This document shows positions 7,468 through 14,554 of a stretch of DNA of 14,554 nt, piece by piece. The notes below the pieces were generated by a model that was not told the origin of the DNA, did not search any database, and worked only from the letters and a program-made list of their open reading frames with translations. The number at the start of each line of letters is the position of its first letter. The stretch's first letter is position 1. The DNA comes from Bryobacterales bacterium (GTDB lineage: Bacteria > Acidobacteriota > Terriglobia > Bryobacterales > Bryobacteraceae). The translations under genes and the position numbers were made by a program. The DNA lies in contig SHUN01000016.1 of NCBI GenBank assembly GCA_009697495.1, positions 1 through 14,554 of the forward strand, read 5' to 3'.

Positions 7468-8472
7468 ATGGACTCGGCCTCGATTGAAATCGGGCGGGAA
7501 TCCGCGACACCGGCCTTACGGCTGACAGCGGAAAACGCTCCCGCGTACCTGGAAGAATGGGGCTGGCCGGGCGCCCGCGAAGCCGTCATCGAGCCACTCG
7601 GCGGCGGGGTATCCAATACCGTTCTTTTGGCTTCGACCGCAGACGGCCGCATCGTTTGTAAACAGGCGCTGGAAAAGCTGCGCGTGAAAGCCGACTGGCG
7701 TTCCCGGGCGGATCGCACGCTCCGCGAAGCGGACGCGATCCAGGCCATCGCCCCGCTCCTCCCGCCTGGCGCCGTCCCCAAAATCGTCTTCATTGACCGG
7801 CCGAACTGCATTTACGCCATGGAAGCCGCCCCGCACGGCGCCGCCGACTGGAAGACCGCCCTCCTACAGGGCCAAGCCGACCCGGCGATCGCCGCCGCCG
7901 CCGGCCGTATCCTGGGCGGCATGATCCGCGCTACATTTCAAAACCCGGAGTGGGAACGCCGATTTGGAGACCAGACTGTCTTCGACGAACTCCGTCTGGA
8001 CCCCTACTACCGCTTCACTGCCGAACGCCACCCCGATTGCGCCGCCCATTTCAACAGCTTGCTCGACAGCCGCCGGGTTTCGCTGGTCCACGGCGATTGG
8101 AGCCCGAAGAACATTCTGGTCGCCGGCGACGTCGTGACAGCGATCGATTTCGAAGTTGTACATTACGGCGACCCTTGCTTCGATACTGGATTCCTGCTGT
8201 GCCATCTCCTGCTGAAATCGATTTATCTTCCTGGGCACGCCAAAGAATTCCAGCGCTGCGCCGCCGCATTCTGGGAAGCGCTCGACCTGCAAAATGAGTG
8301 GATCTGGCCCGGGACCGCGGCGCACCTCGGCGGACTGCTGCTAGCCCGCGCCGACGGCAAATCTCCGGCCGAATACCTGAAGGACGCCGAGCGCGAGGAA
8401 CTCCGCCGTTTGGCAAAACAACTCATCCTTCGGCCTGCCGAATCCATCGAAGAGCTTTGGCAATGCCGCTAG
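7468..8472 (+). CDS. APH/choline-kinase-family small-molecule phosphotransferase
   Basis: From ATG 7468 the protein has 334 residues. It shows a glycine-rich nucleotide loop (PLGGGVSNTVLL, about 43-54), an ATP-binding lysine (VCKQALEKLRVKADW, K65), the Brenner motif HGDWSPKNILV (208-218, catalytic D210 and metal ligand N215) and the metal-binding aspartate in AIDFEVVHYGDPCFDTGF (D227). The form of the KQALEKL and DFE regions is closer to methylthioribose-kinase-like proteins than to aminoglycoside resistance enzymes; the substrate is not evident. The frame is open from TTG 7438, but ATG 7468 with AGAGAAAG upstream is preferred. It sits 42 nt after the CpaE-like gene, and its last bases, CAATGCCGCTAG, hold the ATG of the enolase relic. 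An enolase-family neighbour suggests the product could feed a related phospho-acid route, which is an inference. Confidence 0.82.
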   Translation: MDSASIEIGRESATPALRLTAENAPAYLEEWGWPGAREAVIEPLGGGVSNTVLLASTADGRIVCKQALEKLRVKADWRSRADRTLREADAIQAIAPLLPPGAVPKIVFIDRPNCIYAMEAAPHGAADWKTALLQGQADPAIAAAAGRILGGMIRATFQNPEWERRFGDQTVFDELRLDPYYRFTAERHPDCAAHFNSLLDSRRVSLVHGDWSPKNILVAGDVVTAIDFEVVHYGDPCFDTGFLLCHLLLKSIYLPGHAKEFQRCAAAFWEALDLQNEWIWPGTAAHLGGLLLARADGKSPAEYLKDAEREELRRLAKQLILRPAESIEELWQCR

Positions 8473-8780
8473 ACATCCGTTCCGTATTCGACGGGGGAAG
8501 CCGCGATTCCGGACACGGTCCGGCACCGGCCGGGGGGCCCGCGCTCTCCGGCGACGCCGCGGCCGGGACGGGTGATGCCGCCGAACTTTGCGGCGACGGC
8601 GGTCGAGATGAAGCCTCGCTGGATGGGTACCGAGGGGGTCTCGCGGCAGCGGCGTGGCGCTTGAGGAACTCGCAGATTGCGGTCCGCTCCCTGACGGCGA
8701 GCGGCTCGGTATCCGGCGAGTTCCTCCCCCGTGGATCGGAAATTTCTGACGACCGAATGAACAGAGAACAATGCCGCTAA
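8463..8780 (+). pseudogene. Degenerate enolase N-terminal copy in the kinase-enolase junction
   Basis: The 299-bp gap before enolase holds a 105-residue open frame. Its ATG overlaps the kinase stop, and its own TAA overlaps the enolase ATG, both within the shared 11-mer CAATGCCGCTA (8461-8471 and 8769-8779). Its first 96 bases match the first 96 of the enolase gene without gaps at about two thirds of positions in the same frame (MPLDIRSV against MPLTIQSV). After a 30-base deletion that removes the SGAS loop, similarity resumes at AGTGDAAEL against TGTHEAVEL. Beyond about residue 65 no match is clear, except the last 25 bases, which resemble the kinase end. A full active site is impossible in this length, so I read it as a relic of a partial duplication. 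An expressed small protein cannot be excluded because the frame is intact. Confidence 0.55.
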
Positions 8781-10066
8781 CTATCCAATCCGTACATGCC
8801 TGGGAAATCCTCGATTCCCGGGGCCGTCCCACGCTGGCGGTCGAGGCCGTGCTCTCCGATGGCGCCACGGGCACCGCGCAGGTCCCGTCCGGCGCTTCCA
8901 CCGGGACGCACGAAGCCGTCGAACTTCGCGATGGGGATCGAAGGCGGTACGGCGGCAAGGGGGTTCTTACCGCCGCCGCCCACGTCAACGGCGAGATCGC
9001 CAATGCCGTTATCGGCCGCAACGCCGAAGACCAGCCCGGCATCGACAAAACCCTGATCGAACTGGACGGTACCGGGCAGAAATCCCGGCTTGGCGCGAAC
9101 GCGCTCCTCGGCGTTTCCTGCGCCTCGGCCCGCGCGGTCAGCGTGTCGCGGCGCCAGCCGCTGTTTGAGACGCTGTCGCTTGGGAACCCACAACTTCCTG
9201 TCCCGATGATCAACATCCTCTCCGGCGGACTGCACGCCGGCGGCAATATCGAATTCCAGGATTTTCTGATCATCCCGCACGGCTTCGACAGCTTCGCCGA
9301 AGCGCTGGAGGCGGCGGTGAAGATCCATGCGGCCGCCGGCGATCTGATTCGCCGCGCCGGATGCGTGCTCACCGGTGTCGCCGACGAAGGCGGATGGGGT
9401 CCGCTGCTGCCGTCCAACCAACACGCCTTGCGTTTGCTCACCGATGCCATTAGCGAAGCCGGTTATCAGCCCGGCGACCAGGTGTCCCTGGCGATAGACG
9501 TTGCCTCATCGCATTTTTACGCGGAAGGCCGGTACAAGTTGAAAAGCGAGGGCCGCGATCTCGGCAGCGAGGGGCTGATTGACCTGCTGGCCGATTGGAC
9601 GCGGCGATTCCCTTTGGTCTCCATCGAAGACGCGCTTTTCGAGGACGACTGGGCGGGATGGCGGCAACTCACCCAGGCGCTCGGCCAAACGACGCAACTT
9701 CTGGGGGACGACTTCTTCACCACCAATCCTGTCCGGCTCCAGCGTGGAATCGACGAAGGCTGCGCAAACGCCGTGCTGGTGAAGATGAACCAGATCGGCA
9801 CGCTGACCGAGACGTTTGCCGTTTGCCGGTTGGCCCGCGCGAATGGCTATGCGGCGGTTGTCTCGGCCCGTTCGGGCGAAACCGAGGACTCGTTTCTGGC
9901 CGACCTGGCGACGGCGACTGGGGCGGGGCAAATCAAAATCGGCTCCATTACTCGCGGTGAGCGGCTGACGAAATATAACCGGCTATTGGAACTGGAATCG
10001 CGCCATGGGCTGGCGTGGCGGGGCCGGCAGTACCGGAGTGAAATCCTGAAAAAGCGTTCGACTTAG
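8771..10066 (+). CDS. eno: Enolase paralogue with altered active site
   Basis: At 431 residues this is the usual enolase length. It catalyses, if canonical, interconversion of 2-phosphoglycerate and phosphoenolpyruvate in the cytoplasm. Present are the lid loop PSGASTGTHEA (39-49), H155 in GGLHAGGN, E206 in ADEGG, metal ligands D243, E286 and D313, the base K338 in VLVKMNQIGTLTE, R367-S368, and K389. Two positions differ from enolase. In yeast numbering, E168 in the QEF motif is Asp (QDF, D164), and H373 in the SHRSGETED motif is Ala (SARSGETED, A366). The normal GDEGG is ADEGG. These changes sit next to the substrate, so activity or substrate may be shifted. The gene may be a second enolase copy in this genome. 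It overlaps the enolase relic and follows a small-molecule kinase on the same strand. Confidence 0.88.
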   Translation: MPLTIQSVHAWEILDSRGRPTLAVEAVLSDGATGTAQVPSGASTGTHEAVELRDGDRRRYGGKGVLTAAAHVNGEIANAVIGRNAEDQPGIDKTLIELDGTGQKSRLGANALLGVSCASARAVSVSRRQPLFETLSLGNPQLPVPMINILSGGLHAGGNIEFQDFLIIPHGFDSFAEALEAAVKIHAAAGDLIRRAGCVLTGVADEGGWGPLLPSNQHALRLLTDAISEAGYQPGDQVSLAIDVASSHFYAEGRYKLKSEGRDLGSEGLIDLLADWTRRFPLVSIEDALFEDDWAGWRQLTQALGQTTQLLGDDFFTTNPVRLQRGIDEGCANAVLVKMNQIGTLTETFAVCRLARANGYAAVVSARSGETEDSFLADLATATGAGQIKIGSITRGERLTKYNRLLELESRHGLAWRGRQYRSEILKKRST

Positions 10067-10130
10067 AGAATGTCGACGGCGTTGGGCAAACCCGCGCATA
10101 GGCGACGCGCCGATGGGATCCAGATGACAG

Positions 10131-10146
10131 CGCCAGCGAGCTGGCG
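10131..10146. terminator. GC hairpin in the convergent gap after enolase
   Basis: CGCCAG-CGAG-CTGGCG forms a perfect 6-bp stem with a tetraloop in the 120-bp space between the convergent enolase and Uma2 genes. There is no U-tract on either strand, so it may be a weak or factor-assisted terminator. The rest of the gap shows nothing recognisable. Confidence 0.3.
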
Positions 10147-10186
10147 AAAGATCGGGCGGATTTGGAGCGACTTTCCGATTCCAGCC

Positions 10187-10702
10187 CTACGCGTTCAAAT
10201 TCTTGCCGAAAATTGAGTCTACCGGAATGACTGCCTGATACCCGGGAAGCTCCAGCGCCGCCACGGTGAATAAATCTCCCCGGTGGTACCGGGAGAGCCT
10301 GCGTACCGGAGGATCGGCGACGAAGACGAACTCCACGCCCGCCTGTTCGTAGTCGGCGAGTTTGGTCATGAGATCTTCGAACCGGTCGCCGGGCGATACG
10401 ATCTCCACCACCGCGTAAGGCGGATCGACTGGGATCAGCTCCGTTTGCTCCGAAGCAAACACGGCGAAATCGGTTACTCGAAACCTGTCCGCGGCGACTC
10501 GAAGGCGAATCTCCGACGAGCGGAACAATTGGCGCCGATCTTCCCACGGCTTGAAAACATCTGACAAGCGGACTTGGGTGCGGCTATGAAGATAATTTGG
10601 CACGGGTCTTTCCACTACCTCGCCTTCGACATAGTCCGGCTCTGGATCCTCAAAGCTGGTCCGGAGATACTCATCACTGGAAATCAGCGTCTTCGTCGCC
10701 AT
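10187..10702 (-). CDS. Uma2-family (DUF820) PD-(D/E)XK nuclease-fold protein
   Basis: The 171-residue protein is typical of Uma2 in length and motif order: DYVEGEVVERP (23-33), RVTDFAVF (75-82, D78), PPYAVVEIVSPGDR (94-107, E100), KLADYEQAGVEFVFVADP (114-131), then a C-terminal beta region ending GKNLNA. D78, E100 and K114 fit the nuclease triad. The usual YWIVDP is changed to FVFVADP. Uma2 proteins are abundant in cyanobacteria, Planctomycetes and Acidobacteriota and their biological function is not settled. The ATG lacks a strong ribosome site and lies 22 nt after the SET-domain gene, so the two may be cotranscribed. Convergent with enolase. Confidence 0.87.
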   Translation of the reverse strand: MATKTLISSDEYLRTSFEDPEPDYVEGEVVERPVPNYLHSRTQVRLSDVFKPWEDRRQLFRSSEIRLRVAADRFRVTDFAVFASEQTELIPVDPPYAVVEIVSPGDRFEDLMTKLADYEQAGVEFVFVADPPVRRLSRYHRGDLFTVAALELPGYQAVIPVDSIFGKNLNA

Positions 10703-10724
10703 ATGTTTGAGGTTAACACACGCG

Positions 10725-11216
10725 CTACCCCTTCAAATTAATCGTCCCGCGGCAGGCGGCCATCCCGCACTTGCAATCGACGCGGTCCACGTCGGTGTCA
10801 AACCGGTAGTCGACGGTCAACTCCTCGCCCGGTTGAATCGCGCGTTTGGACTTGTAGAGAATGCGCTCCTTCACAATCTCGGCGAAGCAGTTCGGTTCGC
10901 AGCTATGGTTGATATACTCCGCGCCGCTGCCGCCCACGGCGCCGTCCAAGGTCCAATAACTATTCAGCGTGAAGAGGTAGTTCTCCGCGCGCTCCGCGTA
11001 CCGCCGCTTCGTTTCCCTCCGGCTGATCTTTTCGCCAGTGTACTCGATGATTTTCCGGCCCTTCGGTATCACTTCTTCGGCGTACACACCCCAGCGATGA
11101 ATGGGAGAATAAGCCAAACGCAATCGAAATCCGGCGGCTTTCGGATCCATTTCCGGGGCCGGGGCGTTGTTCCCCTTATCCTGCCGCGCAGGTACACGCC
11201 CCGCCTTTGGGCTCAT
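10725..11216 (-). CDS. Bacterial SET-domain protein methyltransferase with post-SET cysteines
   Basis: The 163-residue protein is a near-minimal SET domain. It has GVYAEEVIPKGRKIIEYTGE (43-62), the AdoMet and pseudoknot motif EYINHSCEPNC (100-110), and GEELTVDYRF (130-139) with the catalytic tyrosine Y137. A post-SET tail CKCGMAACRG (148-157) can bind zinc together with C106. SET enzymes use AdoMet to methylate lysine; most bacterial members have no known target. The first 22 residues are polar and Pro/Ala-rich, and M23 is an alternative start; neither has a clear Shine-Dalgarno. It sits between a tandem repeat and the Uma2 gene on the same strand. Confidence 0.88.
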   Translation of the reverse strand: MSPKAGRVPARQDKGNNAPAPEMDPKAAGFRLRLAYSPIHRWGVYAEEVIPKGRKIIEYTGEKISRRETKRRYAERAENYLFTLNSYWTLDGAVGGSGAEYINHSCEPNCFAEIVKERILYKSKRAIQPGEELTVDYRFDTDVDRVDCKCGMAACRGTINLKG

Positions 11217-11238
11217 GCTATTTTTCGCCTGGCGCTTT

Positions 11239-11328
11239 GACCGGGAGGAGCGCTCCCTTGCGGTCGCGGCTCGGTATCGAGAAGACCGGGAGGAACGCTC
11301 CCTTACGGTCGCGGCTCGGTATCGAGAA
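11239..11328. repeat. Two tandem copies of a 45-bp extragenic repeat
   Basis: Copies at 11239-11283 and 11284-11328 differ at only two positions. Each has a dyad core GGAGCGCTCC (perfect in copy 1, one mismatch in copy 2) followed by CGGTCGCGGCTCGGTATCGA. A truncated third piece, CGGCTCGTTATCG, follows from 11330. The element lies in the 147-bp gap between the SET gene and the small membrane protein and looks like a REP-type family that is probably dispersed in this genome. Confidence 0.82.
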
Positions 11329-11363
11329 GCGGCTCGTTATCGCGGAGAGAGCGCCGGGGCGAA

Positions 11364-11480
11364 TCAAAAATCGTCGTCCCCGGCCGGCTTGGAGCTTTTT
11401 CCTTTGCGGCGCATGATGATGGCAACGATGCAGAGCACGGCAAGAATGCCGGCGATAATCTGGACGGTAGTCGTGTCCAT
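11364..11480 (-). CDS. 38-residue single-pass membrane protein
   Basis: ATG 11480 opens a 38-codon frame: a short polar start (MDTTTVQ), one hydrophobic helix of about 15 residues (IIAGILAVLCIVAII, 8-22), then a basic run MRRKGKSSK and an acidic end GDDDF. The basic residues after the helix suggest an N-out, C-in orientation. GGAGG lies 12 bases before the ATG, and a TATAAT box with a palindrome lies further upstream, which together argue for a real gene. It follows malate dehydrogenase by 69 nt on the same strand. No family or function is recognised. Confidence 0.62.
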   Translation of the reverse strand: MDTTTVQIIAGILAVLCIVAIIMRRKGKSSKPAGDDDF

Positions 11481-11497
11481 AGTCGGTTAGTGCCTCC

Positions 11498-11524
11498 AGT
11501 TCAAATTGGAACTTCACGATTATA
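11498..11524 (-). promoter_or_regulatory. Promoter -10 and operator-like palindrome for the small membrane protein
   Basis: On the minus strand a perfect TATAAT (11524-11519) is followed by AGTTCCAATTTGAACT (11513-11498), where 14 of 16 positions are self-complementary. The predicted start site falls inside the palindrome, and GGAGG follows directly. No -35 consensus is seen at 17 nt, so an activator may be needed. The palindrome could be a repressor site or a 5' hairpin. Confidence 0.42.
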
Positions 11525-11549
11525 CGTAATTGGCCGGGCAGAGCGCGAG

Positions 11550-12497
<948 letters not shown>

Positions 12498-12622
12498 TTA
12501 TCGCAGATTGGGGCGGGCGCGCCTGGGTGCTTCGCCGTTGAGGGGGAACGCAGGGGCTGGGCTGATGAAGCTTGCGGCGCTAGCGGCCCGGTTCGTACGC
12601 CGGCTCGCTACAATGGGAGACC

Positions 12623-13558
12623 ATGCTTCTTCCGGATTCCGCCGCGGCATTCCTCGACCGCCAGAAAGAGCGGCTGCGGCGGCTCCCATCGCAGAAACGA
12701 ATCGTCTTCCCGGAGGGTGGCGATGGGCGCATACGCGAAGCCGCGGCGCGGTTGACGGCGGATGGGCTGGTTGTTCCGATCCTTCTTGACGGCGCGCTGG
12801 ACGACCGGTATTGGCGGATCTTGTATGAGCGCCGCCGGGGGAAAGGGATGACGGAACTGGAGGCGCGGGCGCTGGCGCGGCAGCCGCTGTATCACGCGGC
12901 GCTGATGGTGGCGGCGGGGGACGCGGATGGGTGCGTGGGCGGGGCGGCGAATACGACGGCGGATACGGTGCGGGCGGCGCTGCATTGCGTGGGCCCGGCG
13001 GCAGGGGTTCAGACGGTTTCGAGCGTCATGTTTCTGTGCGTTGGGGATCGCTCGTTTGGCAGCGATGGCGTGCTGGCCTTTGCTGACTGCGCCATCGTGG
13101 CAGACCCGGACGCTGTGCAACTCGCCGAAATTGCGATTGCGACGGCGGGGAGTTTTCAGACGGTAACGCAGGCGGGGGCGCTGGTGGCGATGCTGTCGTT
13201 TTCAACGAAGGGCAGCGCGGAACATCCGTTCGTGAGCAAAGTGCGGGAGGCGGTGAGGATCCTGCGGGAGCGCGCGCCGCAATTGAGCGTCGATGGGGAA
13301 CTGCAGGCCGACGCGGCGTTGATGGCCAGCGTGGGGGCGAGTAAAGCGGCCGGTTCGCCGGTGGCGGGACGGGCGAATGTGTTGATTTTTCCAGATTTAG
13401 CGAGTGGAAATATTGGGTACAAACTGGTGGAGCGGTTAGGTGGCGCGGCGGCGTTTGGACCGTTCCTGCAGGGGTTGGCCAAGCCTGTCAACGACCTGTC
13501 GCGCGGCTGCTCGGCCAGCGATGTTTATTCGGCGGCCATCGTGACGGCGCTGCAATGA
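12623..13558 (+). CDS. pta: Phosphate acetyltransferase
   Basis: This enzyme interconverts acetyl-CoA and acetyl phosphate. The 311 residues carry the Pta_PTB signatures: [16 protein letters not shown] (105-120), [18 protein letters not shown] (190-207), [11 protein letters not shown] (223-233), [20 protein letters not shown] (251-270) and [17 protein letters not shown] (284-300). S293, R294 and D300 align with the catalytic residues known from the Methanosarcina enzyme. It is the short form without an N-terminal regulatory domain. GGGAG lies shortly before the ATG. A TACAAT (12609-12614) would put the transcript start almost at the ATG, so a near-leaderless mRNA is possible. Its TGA overlaps the start of the deacetylase gene as ATGA. 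No acetate kinase is in the window. Phosphate butyryltransferase is the only close alternative and fits the motifs less well. Confidence 0.9.
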   Translation: MLLPDSAAAFLDRQKERLRRLPSQKRIVFPEGGDGRIREAAARLTADGLVVPILLDGALDDRYWRILYERRRGKGMTELEARALARQPLYHAALMVAAGDADGCVGGAANTTADTVRAALHCVGPAAGVQTVSSVMFLCVGDRSFGSDGVLAFADCAIVADPDAVQLAEIAIATAGSFQTVTQAGALVAMLSFSTKGSAEHPFVSKVREAVRILRERAPQLSVDGELQADAALMASVGASKAAGSPVAGRANVLIFPDLASGNIGYKLVERLGGAAAFGPFLQGLAKPVNDLSRGCSASDVYSAAIVTALQ

Positions 13559-14421
13559 TTCCGCTGATTTATCACGACGCCTACGATTTGAATATCGGGA
13601 ATCATGTCTTCCCTTCGCGGAAGTACAGGCTGATCAAGGAACGGCTTGGGTTGCCGGTCCTGACGCCGGAACCGGCCTCCGACGCGGATATTCTGCGCGT
13701 CCACACGAAGGCGTGGACGGAGGGACTTCGCGATGGAACGTTGCGGGCCGGCGAGATGCGGCGGCTGGAGATTCCGTGGTCGGCGGAGACGGCGAAGGCC
13801 TTCTGGCTGGCGGCGGGCGGGACGATTTTGGCGTCGGATCTGGCGATGGAGCATGGCGGGGCGTATAACATCGGCGGCGGCTTTCATCATGCGTTTCCCG
13901 GGCATGGCGAGGGGTTCTGCGCGATTCATGATGTCGCCGTCGCGATAAGGAAGGGGAAGCGCCGCGCGATGGTTGTCGATGTGGACGTGCATCATGGCAA
14001 TGGCACGGCCGCCATATTCGCAAATGAGGAGGCGGTGTACACACTGTCGATTCATCAGTTGCGCAATTATCCCGCAATCAAGCCGCGGTCCGACTGCGAT
14101 ATCCATCTCAATAATGGGGTTGGGGACGAGGAATACCTGGAGTTATTGACGCCGGCGGTGATTCAGGCAATGGACGAGCATAAGCCCGCCATTCTGTACT
14201 ATGTGGCGGGCGCCGACCCGTACGAGCACGACCAGTTGGGCGGACTGAAGCTGACGATTGAAGGGCTGCGGCGGCGGGATGAGTTTGTGCTTGGCGAGGC
14301 GGCGAAGCGGGGGATTCCGTTCGTGATTACGTTGGCGGGCGGCTATGCGTTCAACGTGGAGGACACGGTGACGATTCATACGAATACGGCGCTGGCGGCC
14401 GGGGCGGCGATTAGGCGTTGA
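13555..14421 (+). CDS. Histone-deacetylase/AcuC-family zinc amidohydrolase
   Basis: The 288-residue protein has the full class I/II-type HDAC site: paired histidines in [17 protein letters not shown] (H111-H112), zinc ligands D144 and H146 in [13 protein letters not shown], zinc ligand D221 in [15 protein letters not shown], and the transition-state tyrosine Y264 in LAGGYAF. Family members remove acetyl groups from lysine or small amides; AcuC proteins deacetylate acetyl-CoA synthetase. It starts within the stop of pta (ATGA), so translation is coupled. An acetyl phosphate producer together with a deacetylase points to control of protein acetylation, which is an inference. The protein is short because it lacks the N-terminal extension of longer bacterial homologues. 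Its 3' end overlaps a convergent gene by 11 bp. Confidence 0.92.
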   Translation: MIPLIYHDAYDLNIGNHVFPSRKYRLIKERLGLPVLTPEPASDADILRVHTKAWTEGLRDGTLRAGEMRRLEIPWSAETAKAFWLAAGGTILASDLAMEHGGAYNIGGGFHHAFPGHGEGFCAIHDVAVAIRKGKRRAMVVDVDVHHGNGTAAIFANEEAVYTLSIHQLRNYPAIKPRSDCDIHLNNGVGDEEYLELLTPAVIQAMDEHKPAILYYVAGADPYEHDQLGGLKLTIEGLRRRDEFVLGEAAKRGIPFVITLAGGYAFNVEDTVTIHTNTALAAGAAIRR

Positions 14422-14554
14422 GCGCTGCTTGAACGGTTGATAGGGGCAGCACGAGAGAAAGGGGCGCGTCGAGCAGCGGCAGGGCGCCGAAACGGGAATA
14501 CCACGCCGCAGCGCGCTCGTTCTTGGCATCAATGAGCATCGCAACGCCGCCGAC
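14411..14554 (-). CDS. C-terminal end of a probable GNAT-family acetyltransferase, partial
   Basis: Forty-seven codons enter from the right edge and end at TAA 14411. The residues DAKNERAAAWYSRFGALPL followed by LSLVLPLSTV match the last helix and strands of GNAT enzymes, in particular the TacT-like toxins whose C-termini read similarly. The DxKxxxAxxWYxRFG pattern is the strongest evidence. The AcCoA loop and any antitoxin gene lie outside the window, so a toxin role cannot be tested here. The stop overlaps the deacetylase 3' end by 11 bp in convergent orientation. Confidence 0.68.
   Translation of the reverse strand, partial: VGGVAMLIDAKNERAAAWYSRFGALPLLDAPLSLVLPLSTVQAALNA

Noticed and set aside
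7468..8472. Aminoglycoside resistance gene
   Set aside because: Only the general kinase fold motifs match; the surrounding residues fit metabolic small-molecule kinases better and no resistance context exists.
8341..9450. A 369-residue minus-strand ORF
   Set aside because: Antisense to enolase and the kinase end; low-complexity Arg/Ser/Pro translation without motifs.
11239..11328. CRISPR array
   Set aside because: Copies are directly adjacent with no spacers and number only two.
11218..11517. A 99-residue minus-strand ORF over the 45-bp repeat
   Set aside because: It reads through the tandem repeat and overlaps the better-supported 38-residue frame with its own ribosome site.

Overview
The window is GC-rich, gene-dense bacterial chromosome with ten full-length genes of recognisable families, several very short or relic ORFs, and a partial gene at each edge. 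The gene content is a Gram-negative envelope lipid exporter, exported TldD-like proteins, Uma2 and SET-domain proteins, and a 45-bp extragenic repeat with a palindromic core. Together with the overall composition this suggests an Acidobacteriota genome, perhaps of the Solibacter/Bryobacter type. That assignment is an inference from gene style; no rRNA or marker alignment was possible.

Region 1 (1-6022, minus strand) reads as one unit in the order NarL-type regulator, exported TldD-like metallopeptidase with an intact zinc site, 44-codon junction ORF, second TldD-like protein that has lost the zinc site, and a fused LptF-LptG permease cut by the window edge. Spacings are 33 nt, GTGA overlap, GTGA overlap and 6 nt, so the genes are tightly coupled. 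The junction ORF comes from a 131-bp tandem duplication that fused the start of the downstream gene to the end of the upstream gene.

Region 2 (6130-10066, plus strand) starts divergently with a CpaE/TadZ-type ATPase that carries a receiver-like domain. It is followed by an APH-type small-molecule kinase, a degenerate copy of an enolase N-terminus, and an enolase paralogue with two changed active-site positions. The relic is joined to both neighbours by the same 11-bp sequence.

Region 3 (10187-12485, minus strand) holds malate dehydrogenase, a 38-residue membrane protein with its own promoter-like sequence, a 45-bp tandem repeat, a SET-domain methyltransferase and a Uma2 nuclease-fold protein.

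Region 4 (12623-14554) holds phosphate acetyltransferase overlapping a histone-deacetylase-family amidohydrolase by 4 nt on the plus strand. The C-terminal end of what looks like a GNAT acetyltransferase converges on it from the right edge. The acetyl-phosphate enzyme and the deacetylase could work on the same acetylation economy.

There is no rRNA, tRNA, CRISPR array, insertion sequence or phage gene that I can see. The most unusual content is the pair of gene-junction ORFs, the active/inactive TldD pair beside the lipid exporter, and the altered enolase.
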